Below, in pieces: positions 1-11,657 of a stretch of DNA of 64,000 bases; positions within the stretch are counted from its first letter, which is position 1, and every line of letters starts with the position of its first letter. The DNA lies in assembly GCA_012934845.2 (NCBI GenBank), contig WNNJ02002950.1:1-64000 (forward strand), written 5' to 3'. The position numbers were made by a program, and so were the translations under genes. The DNA is from Pomphorhynchus laevis (Eukaryota; Acanthocephala; Palaeacanthocephala; Echinorhynchida; Pomphorhynchidae). The notes under the pieces are model-generated. The model saw only the letters and a program-made list of their open reading frames with translations. It ran no database searches and was not told where the DNA came from.

Positions 1-9
1 ATATATATA

Positions 10-70
<61 letters not shown>
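1..70. repeat. (AT)n microsatellite
   Basis: An almost pure run of alternating A and T fills the left edge. It is simple-sequence DNA with no coding content. Confidence 0.95.
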
Positions 71-72
<2 letters not shown>

Positions 73-1764
73 CAATCTTTCCTGGTTATGATATTTCCCT
101 ATTATGATAGCAGTATTCATAATAATGTAGATTACGAATGTATGTTGTTTCATATAGTCAAGAAAATCTTACGTGAATTGTAAAAGGATGGTATCTTTCG
201 TGCTTACCGCATTCGGCACCATATGACAAGCACTAAGTAAGTCAAAAATATATAATAAATTGTGTGTAAAACGTAAAAATAGAAATGCGTTGAAAATAGT
301 TTAAAGTACATTGGACGTATTTAAAATTATTGTATTGTTGCTGTAAATAAAATAAAGTAACCAACATTAAATAAATTAAATTAATCAATAAAATTATTTA
401 ACAATCTATAGCTCTTCGTAGCCTACAAATGAAGTTTATTAAATACAAGTCATATTTTATACGGGGATTTGTTGAAACCTGGCGTTTTTATTTATCGCCT
501 ATTAATTCGTTTTAGATTTATCTTTTCCATTGACAAATCTAAAGAATTTATCACTGTTGCACTCTCCCACTGCCAAAGTTTGGAATATTGGGCTTCAGCA
601 TGCTCAGCTGATCATGTATCTAACTTATAAGCAATTAAACACGCAGACGGAAGAGCATTGTTTTTAAACAGTTTATTTACCTGCCCTAACTGCTCACTCA
701 ATCCCCCTGCCAGGAGCAGGAAATGTTTCTAATTAAAAGAATATCACAAAAGGCATTTTAAAATCAGAGACGTATTTATTTTCTCTTGTGCAACCTTTTT
801 ACATTAATATTCTAATAATGTTACTATTGGAAAAACGTTGATCAAAGATTTAAAGAATTCTGAAAAATCTCTGAAATTGCACTTCAATCTCGAAATTATT
901 TCTTCCAATGAATACACTCGTTTTATTAAAGTAACTGAAAAAGTGCATGGCTTTGTTAGGACACGCTTGTGGTATCATTTTTTTAAGCTGCAAAAGTTAT
1001 AATGGCAGAAAATCGTAAATCAGTAAAGCCGTTTGAGCAATCAGACTATAAGTTTAAATTTACTTGAGCTATTCAAATGACGCTTTGTTTTAAATAGGGA
1101 TTGATTATTACTTTTGTTAATGTATATAATGGGCAACTTTGAATTATGGTCGTCATGTTGTCGAAATTAATAATACTATAAATATTTACTATATATTAAA
1201 TATCACATAGCATTAGCCTATATTATTTTATCATATAAATATTATTAAATTAGTAAATTTATCAAAACGAAAAATTATCAAAATTAGTAATTATCAGCAA
1301 TCAAAATTGGATTAAGTAAATCTCAAAAAGGGCTAATATCGGTAACATTAGAAAACAAAAATTTGAAAGTACATTATATAGGGTGTATAAAAATAGTTTT
1401 TTTATCGAGAGCTACGTAAGAGTCGCCTTAATAATTATATATAATCTATATTATTGGCATATTATAGTAGTAAACATTATATATAATATTTACTATATTT
1501 TGTACTTTATATAACATTTGTATTATAACATTTGTCACGTAAAAATAATCACGTTTATCAAAATTTGATTGTAAATTTCAAATAAACTTTAATAATTAAT
1601 TAAATAAATTTCGTGTGCCCATTTATATATCTGATAGCTTTATTAATTTGTTAATTTGAAATATAAATGATAATAATATTTTATAAAATAGTAAAGTTTT
1701 CAAATTTTTTATTTTAATTTATATTTGAAGGCAATAAGACTAAGTAAAAGCTTTCAAAACTTAC
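71..1764. other. AT-rich non-coding stretch
   Basis: I see no gene here. The stretch lies directly downstream of the donor site of the ADA2-like exon on the minus strand, so it is probably the first part of that gene's intron. Around 545-690 (+) a translated stretch faintly resembles the end of a LINE reverse transcriptase, but it is too short and broken to call. Confidence 0.5.
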
Positions 1765-1935
1765 CTTCACACACAAAAATAAGTCAAAGCATTCAAAGCA
1801 CGATACTAAAATGTCCGAAATATTCGATAAGCAATAATCACAATGGTTAACTTCACCGGGCGACCGTGCAATTAATTGGGTACTTTTATTTTGTCTTGGG
1901 GAAGTCGTGGATTTCAAATTTTTGACTCGAGACAT
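1765..1935 (-). CDS. ADA2-like transcriptional adaptor, first coding exon (ZZ zinc finger)
   Basis: This is a 57-codon exon that starts at an ATG (1935) and ends at a perfect donor, AAG|GTAAG, at 1765/1764. After about 30 low-complexity residues it reads HCDYCLSNIS, then SCFECFDLFLCVK. The paired Cys-x2-Cys spacing and the acidic/hydrophobic tail are those of the ZZ-type zinc finger that opens ADA2 proteins, and the next Cys should begin the following exon. ADA2 proteins bridge GCN5 acetyltransferase to the rest of SAGA/ADA-type complexes in the nucleus. The 'CxYCL..IS' wording is nearer TADA2B than TADA2A. The SANT and SWIRM exons would lie beyond position 1 and are not seen. Another ZZ-domain protein is possible, since only one exon is visible. 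Confidence 0.65.
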
Positions 1936-3317
1936 CTTGAAAACTTTAAGGAGTAAAATGAAAATTAATCGATTGGTATTTTTGGAGTTATTATTTTTAT
2001 ATTTCCTTAAGCAGGCAAATATTATTTGACATTAATTTTTATGCATTCATTTTGCTTACTTAGATTTCCTTAAGAATTCATGCAATAACATTTAAATTAT
2101 ATATAATGCATTTAATACCTTTATTGATTGTATAAAAAATTCTGAAGGCTAAAAAATAAATTGTTCTCCATTTACAATGACGTGAGAATATAACGTTTTG
2201 CCATTAAGTTGAAAATATTACTAAAATTCATGTTTATATTGACTACACGACATAATCTAAGTAGTACAGTATATTTTAGCAAAACATTTTATGCTTGTTA
2301 GGAGAACTAGTCGATAAGCTAAATAAATTGTGCATTTTGTCAAGCAAACAATATACTTTTTAGGGAAAGCATGCCTTCAGTATAAATCATTAAACGTTGA
2401 CCAATTTATTGACAGCGCTTATTTATTGTTCGTCAAACAAAGATGCAATGTACACACCGATATTATTTTCATTGACTTTTCAAAGGGTTGTATCGTGTTG
2501 ATCATATGATTTTAAAAGACAACATAATGCTTACTTGACTATCATATACTGCTTGTTGTTAAATGAGGGCCCTGAAACGGGCCCAACGTCCTGATGATGC
2601 TAGCAGCAGCTAGAGTAATATAAAAATAGTTTTTATTGATCATGTTCCAAATTCCAAACGATGTTATTCTTTAAAAGAAGGTTGCGATATGATAAATGTA
2701 GAAATGTTTAAGTACGCCTGTACATTTTATCAATTTTTTTTATCTTTTTTAGTGTTTTGAACTTGTAGTGAGCCAATCATATAAAGAAGTTGTTGAAAGT
2801 TGTAATGTTTGAAGTTGCTGAAAGAAATAATAATACTAATTCTCACCAAATTAATTGATTATTTATAAAATCGCAAATGAAATATCGTTTTTAATACTAC
2901 CGTTTCGACATCTAATTTCATTTTTAATGTATAATGTAATGCAACTATCGAGCTTTGCTTGTATTGTTGTCTTGTATAATAATATTGATTCATGTAACTG
3001 TAAGTATTATTATAAAAACATGACTATTTTTATCCTAAGATATATCTATATTTTCAACTTGAATGTAGGGGTATGGATTTTAGAAATCAATTTTAATTAG
3101 ATCATGTTATTTTGAAGTAAAATACGATTAAATTTTATGCAAATTGATTCGTACGGTTGACATTTATCATATTAACTTCTAAGTTACATTACAAGTATAC
3201 TCAGTCTATACTAATTAAATTAATAACTGCTTAGAAATAAGTAACTATTTTGAAAAACTTATTATCTCTTAAGTTAATAATTTGAATCAAAAATAAATCA
3301 ACGAAATCTAAAGCAGA
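1936..3317. other. AT-rich intergenic DNA
   Basis: I see no supportable gene. The open frame at 2855-3100 (+) has no recognisable domain and its composition is that of AT-rich noise. A short hairpin-rich patch near 2565-2615 is described in the findings. The 5' leader or promoter of the ADA2-like gene should be near 1936-2100, but no clear core promoter motif stands out. Confidence 0.5.
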
Positions 3318-3660
3318 GAATCTTCCAACAGACATGCCGCGTTTCCGAGCTGAACATCGATGCCTATTCTCTGAGTCAAATATCGACCAGCTCTGAAATC
3401 TCATGTTGCTCTCGATAGCGGCCGTTCTAAGTCCTTGAGAAATTTAACTGTTGCTAAGCCAGGGCAACCCAGTGTTTTGAAAGCCACTGATTGAAACATT
3501 ATCGTAGATGGGTCCAAGCATCGGTATTTTGCTCGTTTGCGATCCTCCTCGATGCTGGGAACAGTAACTGGGCAATGTAAAGAATGTGCGCGCAAGCTTG
3601 GACCCAAAGTATTTGGGCACGTGAAGTCCCATATCAGGCGCTTACCGTTGGTCAACGAGA
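3318..3660 (-). pseudogene. Family D retroelement, C-terminal nuclease-like fragment
   Basis: The minus strand encodes a piece with LIWDFTCPNTLGPS, then KRAKYRCLDPS, then VAFKTLGCPG, continuing in a shifted frame as GIDVQLGNAACLLE. This order (W-D-[FV]-T-C-x-[DN]-T-x-[AG]-P-S, then K-x-x-K-Y, then V-A-x-[EK]-T-x-G, then a Q-x-G-N-A-A-C tail) is one I recall at the C terminus of animal reverse-transcriptase proteins of the family D type. It may be a restriction-like nuclease fold. At least one frame change makes it a relic. No RT part is seen next to it. Confidence 0.6.
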
Positions 3661-3744
3661 CTAATGTACTTTCATCAGGGCCACTATTTTATTTTGAAAA
3701 ATAATTACGTGGAAACATAATTTATTCGAATATTAGATTCGACT

Positions 3745-5868
3745 ATCATTCGACTATCTCACACAATAGCATCATTCTCTCCTCACGATCTTGCCTTTCT
3801 TTTCGACTCTGAACCCACATCCACTTTGGATCGTCTCTTGCCCTTTAAGCCTAAGCCTCACCGTCGCTTACACCGTGCCCCTTAATTTGACATCTAATGC
3901 CTACTCACAAAGCGTCGACTCTGTCATGCTTTAAGAGTCTATTCCGCTTTCTCAGACTTGATATCCTATTGCTCACTTCGCCTCTCCATGATTCCTATCT
4001 TGCTCTTCGCCGGTCTTATCTCCACCTACTACGTACCAAATGACTCCTTCTGGCAGTATAAAATAAAAATTTCATTAAACTCAAAGTCTCTCTGGCATAC
4101 TTTTAACTCAATCCTTTCTCGCTCCTCTTGGTCTTGAAACATCAATCCCCATGATTATTCGTCATTTCCCAAGACCAAAGTATTCACGTTGCTCTCTCAC
4201 ACCTCGTCTTTATCCAATCCCACTCTTCCCCGCCTCGCCTCATCCTCCAGATACTCTATTATCTTCTCCCGGTCTCACCTGTTTAAGTCTCATCTGTCTT
4301 CATGTCCTTGCCCAACAAAACCTCACCTGACGAACCCTGCCTACCCCCATTCTTAAATCCATATGCTCATCGATATTCCATTTCCTCACCACCTTGTTTA
4401 ACTAGTCCATCGTCAATCGTATATTTCCAACACACTGGAAATCCGCCATCGTTCGTCCCCTTCTTAAGAAACAATCGCTCGACCCCTCACTTTCTTCTAC
4501 TATCATCCATTTCACTCCTCCGTAGTCTTTACAAGCTCTTAGAGCGCCTTATCTTAATACATATCAACGTTTATCTATCTTCATCCAATCTGTAACCTCC
4601 TTTCCAATCCGCTTTCCGCACTAATCACTCCACAGAAATTGCCTGCATGAAAGTTTACAACGACCTACTCATTTATCGTGAGAAGGCTCTATATAGTGTT
4701 CTCATCTCCCTCGACCTTTCATCCGCCTTCGACATCGTCAACCACTCAATCCTACTTTCTAGCCTTCGTTATGATTACGGCCTTTCTTCCTCTTCTGTAG
4801 CATGTGTTGCCTAATATCTATCCGACCGTACTTTTTGAGTATGTTTAAATTAATCATCATCTTCTCCCATCCCTATTTTCTGCGGGGTCCTACAAGGTTC
4901 AGAGAGCGATCTCTCTCCGTTTATCAAACCTTACTCCTTTAACGTCATGCAATACGCCGATGAAATCCTCATCTATGCTCATGCACCCGTCCATCGCATA
5001 CACGATATCGCAATTTATGCATCCAACTGTCTTTCTTCTATCTACAAACGTCTCTCTAATCTTCGTATCGTTCTAAATCCAGACAATTCCAAAATAATGT
5101 GTATCCTCCCCCGTCAACCTAACATAACTCCTACTCATGTATCTTTTACCTCATAAATCATCCCCATAATCCACAATCTCATTTTCTTAGGATTCCATTT
5201 CGATGATTACCTTTCCCTTAAACCATTCGTCCGCGACAAGGTACTCTCGTCTAACTTGATTCTCCAGGACATCCGCCGTATCCGCCCCTTTATCGACTTT
5301 CATTCCTGTATGTATCTTCTTTCATCGCTTCTCTTCCCTAAAATCGACTATTGCCTCAGCCATTTTGCCAATTCTCCAAACTCCATCATCCTACCCCTAC
5401 AACGCATCATCAACTCCGCCGTTCGAATGCTCCTACGTCTTTATCGCTTTGACCATACATCCACATATCTTGCCCAACCCTCCTGGCCCACCATTCACAT
5501 CCACACACAACTCCGCCTTCTCGTAACTTTTCGTCTCATCGCTGTTAGCTCCCTATCGTTCATCAACCTCCCTTTCTTAGATGACACTCGTCCCACCTCT
5601 CTATCACTGCGTTCCCGTAATTTCCTCTTACTCTACGTTCCCGATTACTCTAACAACTACGGTCTCCGATCCTTCCTTGTCGCCGCCCCACTCGCCTGGA
5701 ATCAGCTTCCACTCGACGTCCGCCTCGCTCCCTCCTTTATTGCATTCGAATGCGGCCTCCGTACCTACCTCCTCGAAACATGATTTAGATTTATTTTAGA
5801 TTTTTGTTCTTGTGGTCATGTAAGCATGCGCTGGCACGCATTTGCCACGCAAAAATAAATCCTTTTTA
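3745..5868 (+). mobile_element. LINE-A (CR1/L2-like), old degenerate copy, 5' truncated
   Basis: This copy is collinear with the better LINE-A copies at 14717-16955 and 25113-29185. It starts near the 'cctcacgatc' block upstream of the RT and runs to the shared 3' end, where a GC-rich hairpin ('gcgctggcacgc') and AATAAATCC precede a short T-rich tail. Recognisable pieces are the MSLPNKTS block (4302), MQYADEILIY (4947; the usual YADD is YADE) and the C-terminal LPLQRIINSAVR region (5256-5783). The frame is lost several times in between, so this is a dead copy and one of the oldest LINE-A insertions here. Confidence 0.9.
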
Positions 5869-6309
5869 TCATAGTAATAAGAAAATAATAGAAAAATGGA
5901 AACAAGCAAGTGTTTGATCGGATGGAATGAAATCATATTGGTTTATTTACCTGAAAGGTAGCACACTCATTACGGTCAAGATTTAGGCAATTAGATGAGG
6001 ATGTAATGTAAGAATGGAGTTTAGTGTTTGCTAGGTTTTATATTTGTCAAAATTTACTTTTTTATTATCTTAAGAGGGTGATCATGTAATGCAAATAGGA
6101 AGAATGTATGCTTTAAATAACCGAGATAAAAACAAACAACGAAGTTTAGGTCTGGATATATACGATATTGAAAGTCTAAGCAATGGTATCGTGTATTTAT
6201 TATATTATAAATTATACAAATACATATCATAGCTTCGGTGACTGTTTTGATAGGTGATATGCATCTCTAGTTTGATATTCCAAGATTAATCTTACAATCC
6301 TTATTTCTT
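5869..6309. other. Unassigned AT-rich DNA
   Basis: I see no gene, repeat boundary or structured RNA in this interval. It separates a LINE-A copy from a small RT fragment. Confidence 0.4.
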
Positions 6310-6650
6310 AAAAATGTAGCATCACAAATATGTAGGGCTTTACACCGCATATTTACGTACTCATTACTCAATTCGATTATTCCAGACGTATGGTTAAAAT
6401 CTATCGTTTGCTCAGTTTTTTAAAAAAGGCGACAGGTCTTGTGCAGATAACTACAGACCAATAAACTTGACTTGCATTTGTTGTAGTGTTGGAACGATTA
6501 ATACTTATCCATATGAATCGTAATATTTCAAATAATAATATATTACATCCGGCCCAGCATGGATTTCGTGCTCGTCGATCAACATGCTTCAATCTTTTGA
6601 TTGTAGGCATGATTGCACAGAATCATTTAATACGGAATCATTTTAATTTT
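6310..6650 (+). mobile_element. CR1-like LINE fragment (RT fingers region)
   Basis: In plus-strand frames the segment shows FKKATG, then a broken 'YRPINLT'-like stretch, then VLERLILIHMNRN and HPAQHGFRARRSTCFNLL. This is the conserved start of a CR1-like reverse transcriptase (KKG...RPISL...E+ I...QHGF...+S...NLL). The palm and the YADD box are absent, so only the fingers part survives. Stops interrupt it. Confidence 0.65.
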
Positions 6651-6947
6651 TTTATATTATTATAAAATACAAAAATGATACAACCATAGGGTTACCCGAA
6701 AATGAGTCCCATTAAAAACAATATATGAAAGCGTTTTGCTTGAATTAAATATGTAATGTTTTTAATCATTACCGGTTGCTCTGTCAAAAAAGTTAAGTTT
6801 CGGAAATTTTGCATAACGAAGGCAGGTCAATGCTGTTTTGATTATTTTAAATTCAAGCTATAAACGTAGCCTCCTAATATGGTCAGGATAACTTGTATTG
6901 TCATTATTTGATTGTATAATTGCCATTTTCCACATTAAAGCATTCGT
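6651..6947. other. Unassigned spacer
   Basis: AT-rich sequence between two retroelement fragments, with no coding or structural signal that I can support. Confidence 0.35.
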
Positions 6948-8790
6948 CTATGCTTCAATACCGTTAGCGGCCGACACAATGACAGGAATGAATCTGGAAT
7001 TGTCTATCCGTCGTGTTCTCTCTAGATATTTAGCCCTTTTCCTTTCTGAATCATAACGCAAAACTTGATCCGGATTACGATCGGAGTAGGTGGGAGCAAA
7101 TAGATGGTATATTGGCACATCGATAAGTGTCCGCTCGAGTCTACTACCATATAATCCTCTACAGAAAATATCTAGTCTTGCGTTCGGATCACGTGTCGAA
7201 GTCTCCTTCAAACTCTAAATTTTCTGGCACTGGAATTAACGGTGGTTCTATTTCGACATTCGTGCATCCATTTCTAAACATGTCCACCAGGGAGTCACGT
7301 AAAATGCTAGGGCGTAAAATAGTCGATCCACCCATTCTACAATATAATGGATGTGAAAGGCCATTAGATTCTCCGCATAAACTTTAAAACGGCAAATCAA
7401 CTGGCATCCAACCAAACCAAATAGCTAATATGTCTCTAAATTCCCTTTATGTTAAGTGGAATCACAAATTAGAGATTGGACGTGCAGATGTTCATGACGA
7501 TGCACCTAACTGCCTTTCTTCTCTCAGAGCTACAGCTGAATCACCATCCATACTATATGTAATAATCGAAGTATTTCGCGTTTTGCAATATCAAATTGAT
7601 TCGTTGGATATTTATGGCCGTCTGGCGCTGCAACAGTATCAGTGCGTATCCAGTTAACTCTAATATGTAGCAGGATGACATGCGTTTTGAATTATCATAC
7701 TCCGCCTCAGCTATGCAAAGCTAAGAATTCCCAGTCCTCCGTATCAGTGCGTATCCAGTTAACTCTGATATGTAGCAGGATGACATGCGTTTTGAATTAT
7801 CATACTCCGCCTCAGCTATGCAAAGCTAAGAATTCCCAGTCCTCCGTATCTCAAAGGTAAACGTATTGCCTTCAGTTGTGTCACTGTCAGATTTTTAATC
7901 CCGATATTGCTGTAATGAATCTCTTTTTGAAGATGGTGTCTAGTGGTTAGATCCACGAAGGGTCACATTCACACTTCCGAAGTATTAGAGTACATTTGCT
8001 TTGCAAACTTTGAACAAAAAGAAGAAATGACGAATGAGGGTCAGATAGTGCTATTTTAGATAGTCATTCCGTCATTTAAATCCACGTCTGAACCTTTTGT
8101 TCTATACGATGCTTACATATTATCTTGTGCCGATTGGCGAACCTAAAATATCTATACCTTGATTTGTAAGCACATACTCTCCTCTAACAGATATTTTACT
8201 AGTAATTTACATTTCGAAGGGTTGACAAAATAGCTGTAGTGCTTTCCTACACGATAAAGATCGTCGAAGGCTTTACTTAGATCATTAGCACTTCCTACTA
8301 TTGTCGCGCCGTCGGCATACCATCGCATAACGATATTTTGATGATATGCATACCGTAGAGAGAAAATCGCCATGCGTTATGCCTTCTGATGAAAACTACT
8401 TTTGTACATATTAATGGATCACATCTGTAGGTGTTTAGTAGATCATTAGACAGGGACGGGCATATTGCCTTAATGTTCCTTAATAATAGCGATATATTTA
8501 TCCGACTAAAGGCGTTGTCAGCATATACTCCCAAAATACATTACGTTGAATCATTTTCATAATGTTCTCTGATGTCATGAATAACAAATTCAATATCGCA
8601 TATATGTCCCGCGCACAACTGATCACACCCCGCGATGTCCAGGATGTTGTTGGAAATGTCGTGTAGTATCACGTTTGCAACTATTCTACCATATAATTCC
8701 CCGATTACGATAGGTCGAATCCCAGGAGATTTGTCCAATGCTATCAAGCGACAAGCGCTATCAAGCAACAAGCCTTGCCTGAGATCTCTT
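6948..8790 (-). pseudogene. Family D retroelement: RT plus C-terminal nuclease-like domain
   Basis: Reading from 8790 downward the minus strand gives CRLIALDKSPGIRPI, LCAGHICDIEFVIHDIR, then YADNAFSRINISLLLRNI and CPSLSNDLLNTYR. A shifted frame follows with SSEGITHGDF, then RWYADGATIVGS and NPSKCKLLVK, a GGLGI segment, and finally NARLDIFCRGLYG, IDVPIYHLFAPT and KRAKYLERTRRID. In related proteins as I remember them these are SQEGTTQGDPL, WYADDA, GGLGI, and a 'RLDIxxRGFWG...FFDVRVF...APS...KRxxY' terminal domain. Here the catalytic YADD reads YADG, and there are several frame changes and a 105-bp internal duplication. The copy is dead. Its upstream part continues at 12686-12776 on the far side of the inserted LINE-F. 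Confidence 0.75.
7636..7850. repeat. Two-copy 105-bp tandem duplication inside family D
   Basis: Positions 7636-7740 are repeated at 7741-7845, followed by five bases of a third copy. I found only one difference between the copies (taatatgtag versus tgatatgtag). The unit covers the family D 'YGGLGI' segment on the minus strand. The near identity makes this much younger than the decayed element around it. Confidence 0.95.
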
Positions 8791-8802
8791 TTGTTGCAAT
8801 TT
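8791..8802. repeat. LINE-F target-site duplication, left copy
   Basis: The 12-mer ttgttgcaattt sits directly next to the AAT-rich 3' tail of LINE-F and recurs at 12674-12685 at its 5' end. Family D coding sequence resumes on each side, which shows the 12-mer is duplicated target. Confidence 0.85.
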
Positions 8803-8942
8803 ATAATAATAATAAAGATTTTCTTACTAAAAAATACAACAATAAATACATAAATAAGGTCAAAAAGAGATTATAGTTAGTTAATTCAGTCAGATAAAAG
8901 ATAACTTCATACTTTTGCTATAGTCCTCAACGCTTTAATACC

Positions 8943-11396
8943 TCAAATCCATAGGGATCTGAGCCCCCCCCAACCGATCCAACACGCCGCCTTCCGACTG
9001 AACCACCCGGGGTCTTTCACCCCCCCCCGAAGAATCCAATCGGCGCGGACTATGCTGGGTAAACGCGAGACGAGGAGCTTAAGAAATCTTAGCCTTTGCT
9101 CTGGGGGACGTCCTCTCGAAAAGAAGACTAATCCCGGGATAGCCCAAGTGCCCCAAAGGCGCACTTAAGTTTTCCCTTTCAACGACAGATGATGAGCCCG
9201 TTTCAGGGCCCACCTAGCTTTCTTCAGGATACGTTTAAGTCTATCCAGGTCAGCTTTCGCCGACCAGTTCACCGTAACGGTGAACCCCAGGTATTTTACT
9301 CGACTTGAGAAGGTGGGGAGTGGTTCAGAGGCAAATATGGAGGAGAGTGCAGAGAGTGCTAATCTCTTAAGTTTTTTCTTTGTTGCAGTGGTGCCATGAA
9401 AGACAACCGCCTGCGATTTGGCAGAGTTTAAAATAAGGTTGGATATGGGTAACTGATCTTTTAATCTTAAAAAGAAACGGCTAATGTCAGAGACTACGTC
9501 TTTACACCTGTGTCCAGTAAACAGGGCTGTGGTGTCATCAGTGTACACCACTAGACGTTTTTCGCGTTTAAATATTTTGAATAGGTTAATAGAAGCAGCA
9601 AGATATAAGATAGGAGAAAGTGGGGAACCTTGAGGCACACCAGTAATAGGGTAGAACTGACGCGCATCAGGGTCGTCTTCATAGTAAAATCGCTTGGTAT
9701 ACAGCAGGATCTCCACCCTGTTCACAATTCTCGCAGGCAACCCGAGGGACCTGAGAGAAGAGATCACAAAAGGAATGGAGATGCGGTCAAATGCAGCAGA
9801 AAAGTCAAGGAAAACAGCCACAACTAGACGATGGTCATTATCCCGACGAAATTGCTCCACCTCACCAACTGCTAAATGGACCGAGCGACTTTTAACGAAC
9901 CCATGAAAACCTGGAGGGATCAAATTACGCCTACTTAAATGATCGCGGATTTTACGCGCAAGCGCTTTTTCGTAAATCGACACGAGGTTATTTTGAATCG
10001 AAACGGGTCGCAGATCTTTAGGGCATGAGCAGGATTTTTTCTTAGGAATAAAACACGCTTACTAATATTGATGCCTGCTACATCGGAGGGGAGGCTAAAA
10101 GCATTGTGACGGCCACCTCTCTTCTCTGATCAGCTGTCAAAAGCTGACAGACCCGAGAAGAAAGTGGAGCGCGGATTTAAAGATGCCCGGGAGTGGACCC
10201 CAGGAGTTAAGGATATCCGTAACAGATAGATCCCTACTCCTGAAGTTACACCAAGGCGGGATTGGTTGAGGTGATAGAGTGGCTCCATAGTTGTGTAGGG
10301 CTAGTGACTCCTCCAAAACTTTATCAAGGCCTACATTACCTATCCAACCCAATGCTCTATCCTTCCAGCAAACAAACTTCTCCTTCTTGAAAATCTTCCA
10401 AAAAGAAGACTGAGAAGGATTAAGACGAGCAATACTAGTCCTATCCCTACTCAGCTGGAACCTATATCTAGTGTTCTAGTATTCATTCGAGAGAGCCTGT
10501 CTGGCGGAAACAGAGAGATTAGGGAGGTTAATCAGTTTCGCTAGGACCTTGAGTTTCGTCGAAGTGGGATTGTATATACGACCTTTATAGGTAGTCGATA
10601 AAATCGCGGTAGCTTGCGAAAAGAGGTAGGTATTAAATTCGGTCAGACTCTCATTTCCTATTCTGGGAAAGAGTTGGATAGCCGCCTGAAAAAAGGCCAC
10701 TCTGACCGGATCAAAGTGAAACCTCCTTCGAAGCAACATATCTTCCTCAATTCTCCAAAGAATTAGGTCATGAGAGGTGGACAATTGCTGGCGCGACTGC
10801 TCCGTGCAGAGCGGTTTTAACAGCCACCTCGAGTGAAGCAGTAAAATGTCGAGGATAGAATTTGTTGATGTGCAATGAAAGGTAGGGGACGGGGGTTTGT
10901 GAATAAGATAACCGTTCCTAGCTCTGCGAAGTGCTGCATTGATCCAACGACCAGTTCTGTCGTTGAAGTCTCCAAGTATCATGTCATAGCCGCTATCAAT
11001 AATACTATCCAGGAGGTCACGATTCCTGTGAATTTCCCCTGGCCGGATGTAGACATTGGCTAGACTTATGCGTTTACCGTTCTTACAGAGTGAAACTACC
11101 AAACAAGACATGGCTAGACACGAGTAGTTAAGTAGGAGGGAGGACCTTAAGGAGCACTTAACTAAGGTCAAGAGTCCTTGAGAAGAAGAGGAGTGAGGTG
11201 GGGTTATGTACGGAGTATAGTGGGAACTGATATGCTTTTGGATAAATCGAGTAATGTCCTGGAGGAGACGGATAGATTGCGTCTCCTGAAGGACTATAGC
11301 ATCTGCATCTCTACCAGATAAAAGTCTAAGGGCAGAAGCACCTCCCGAATTCCACTGAATAATATTCAGTGAAAAAGGCTCGGGTTTACTCACCAT
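8943..11396 (-). pseudogene. LINE-F ORF2: APE endonuclease and reverse transcriptase
   Basis: The endonuclease block (11396-10476) has NIIQWNSGG at its start, ILGDFNDRTGRW in the middle and SILDILL then TSHDLI at its end, the usual APE-type catalytic surroundings. The RT block (9983-9165) has FLDFSAAFDRISIPF (motif A), GVPQGSPLSPILY (motif B) and VVYTDDT as motif C, where YTDD replaces the more common YADD. The thumb follows through to 8943 in another frame. The fingers lie in the broken region 10476-9983. ORF2 would make the protein that nicks the target and primes reverse transcription on it. At least two frame changes break it. Confidence 0.9.
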
Positions 11397-11657
11397 TATG
11401 TTAGATAAGATGGACGGGGGAAGCCAACCTAGACAGAGCTAGGTGCGAAAGGGTTGCCCTTCCCACCACTAGCCCCATCAAGGGTCGGAACCCCCTGGGC
11501 AATGTCTTCATTTCCCTGTGAGGCGGCTCCTTTATCTTTTAGTAATTTGCCCATCTTGAGAGGCGGAACTTACGCTCTGAAGCAGCTCGCTTTTTTGATT
11601 GAGGCCTCGCTAGATCAGGGGACATCGGCACTATGGCTGAACCAAGTAATGCCGCCA

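Noticed and set aside
545-690. Possible LINE RT C-terminal fragment (ALSHCQSLEYWASAC...)
   Set aside because: Only about 40 codons with weak similarity to 'LEY....W.P', interrupted by a stop; not enough to call.
2855-3100. 81-codon open frame
   Set aside because: Composition is that of AT-rich random sequence (Ile, Tyr, Asn, Phe), with no domain or splice context.
7930-7985. tRNA-Glu-like A box (gtctagtggttaga)
   Set aside because: No B box at the required distance, and the segment lies within family D sequence on the other strand.
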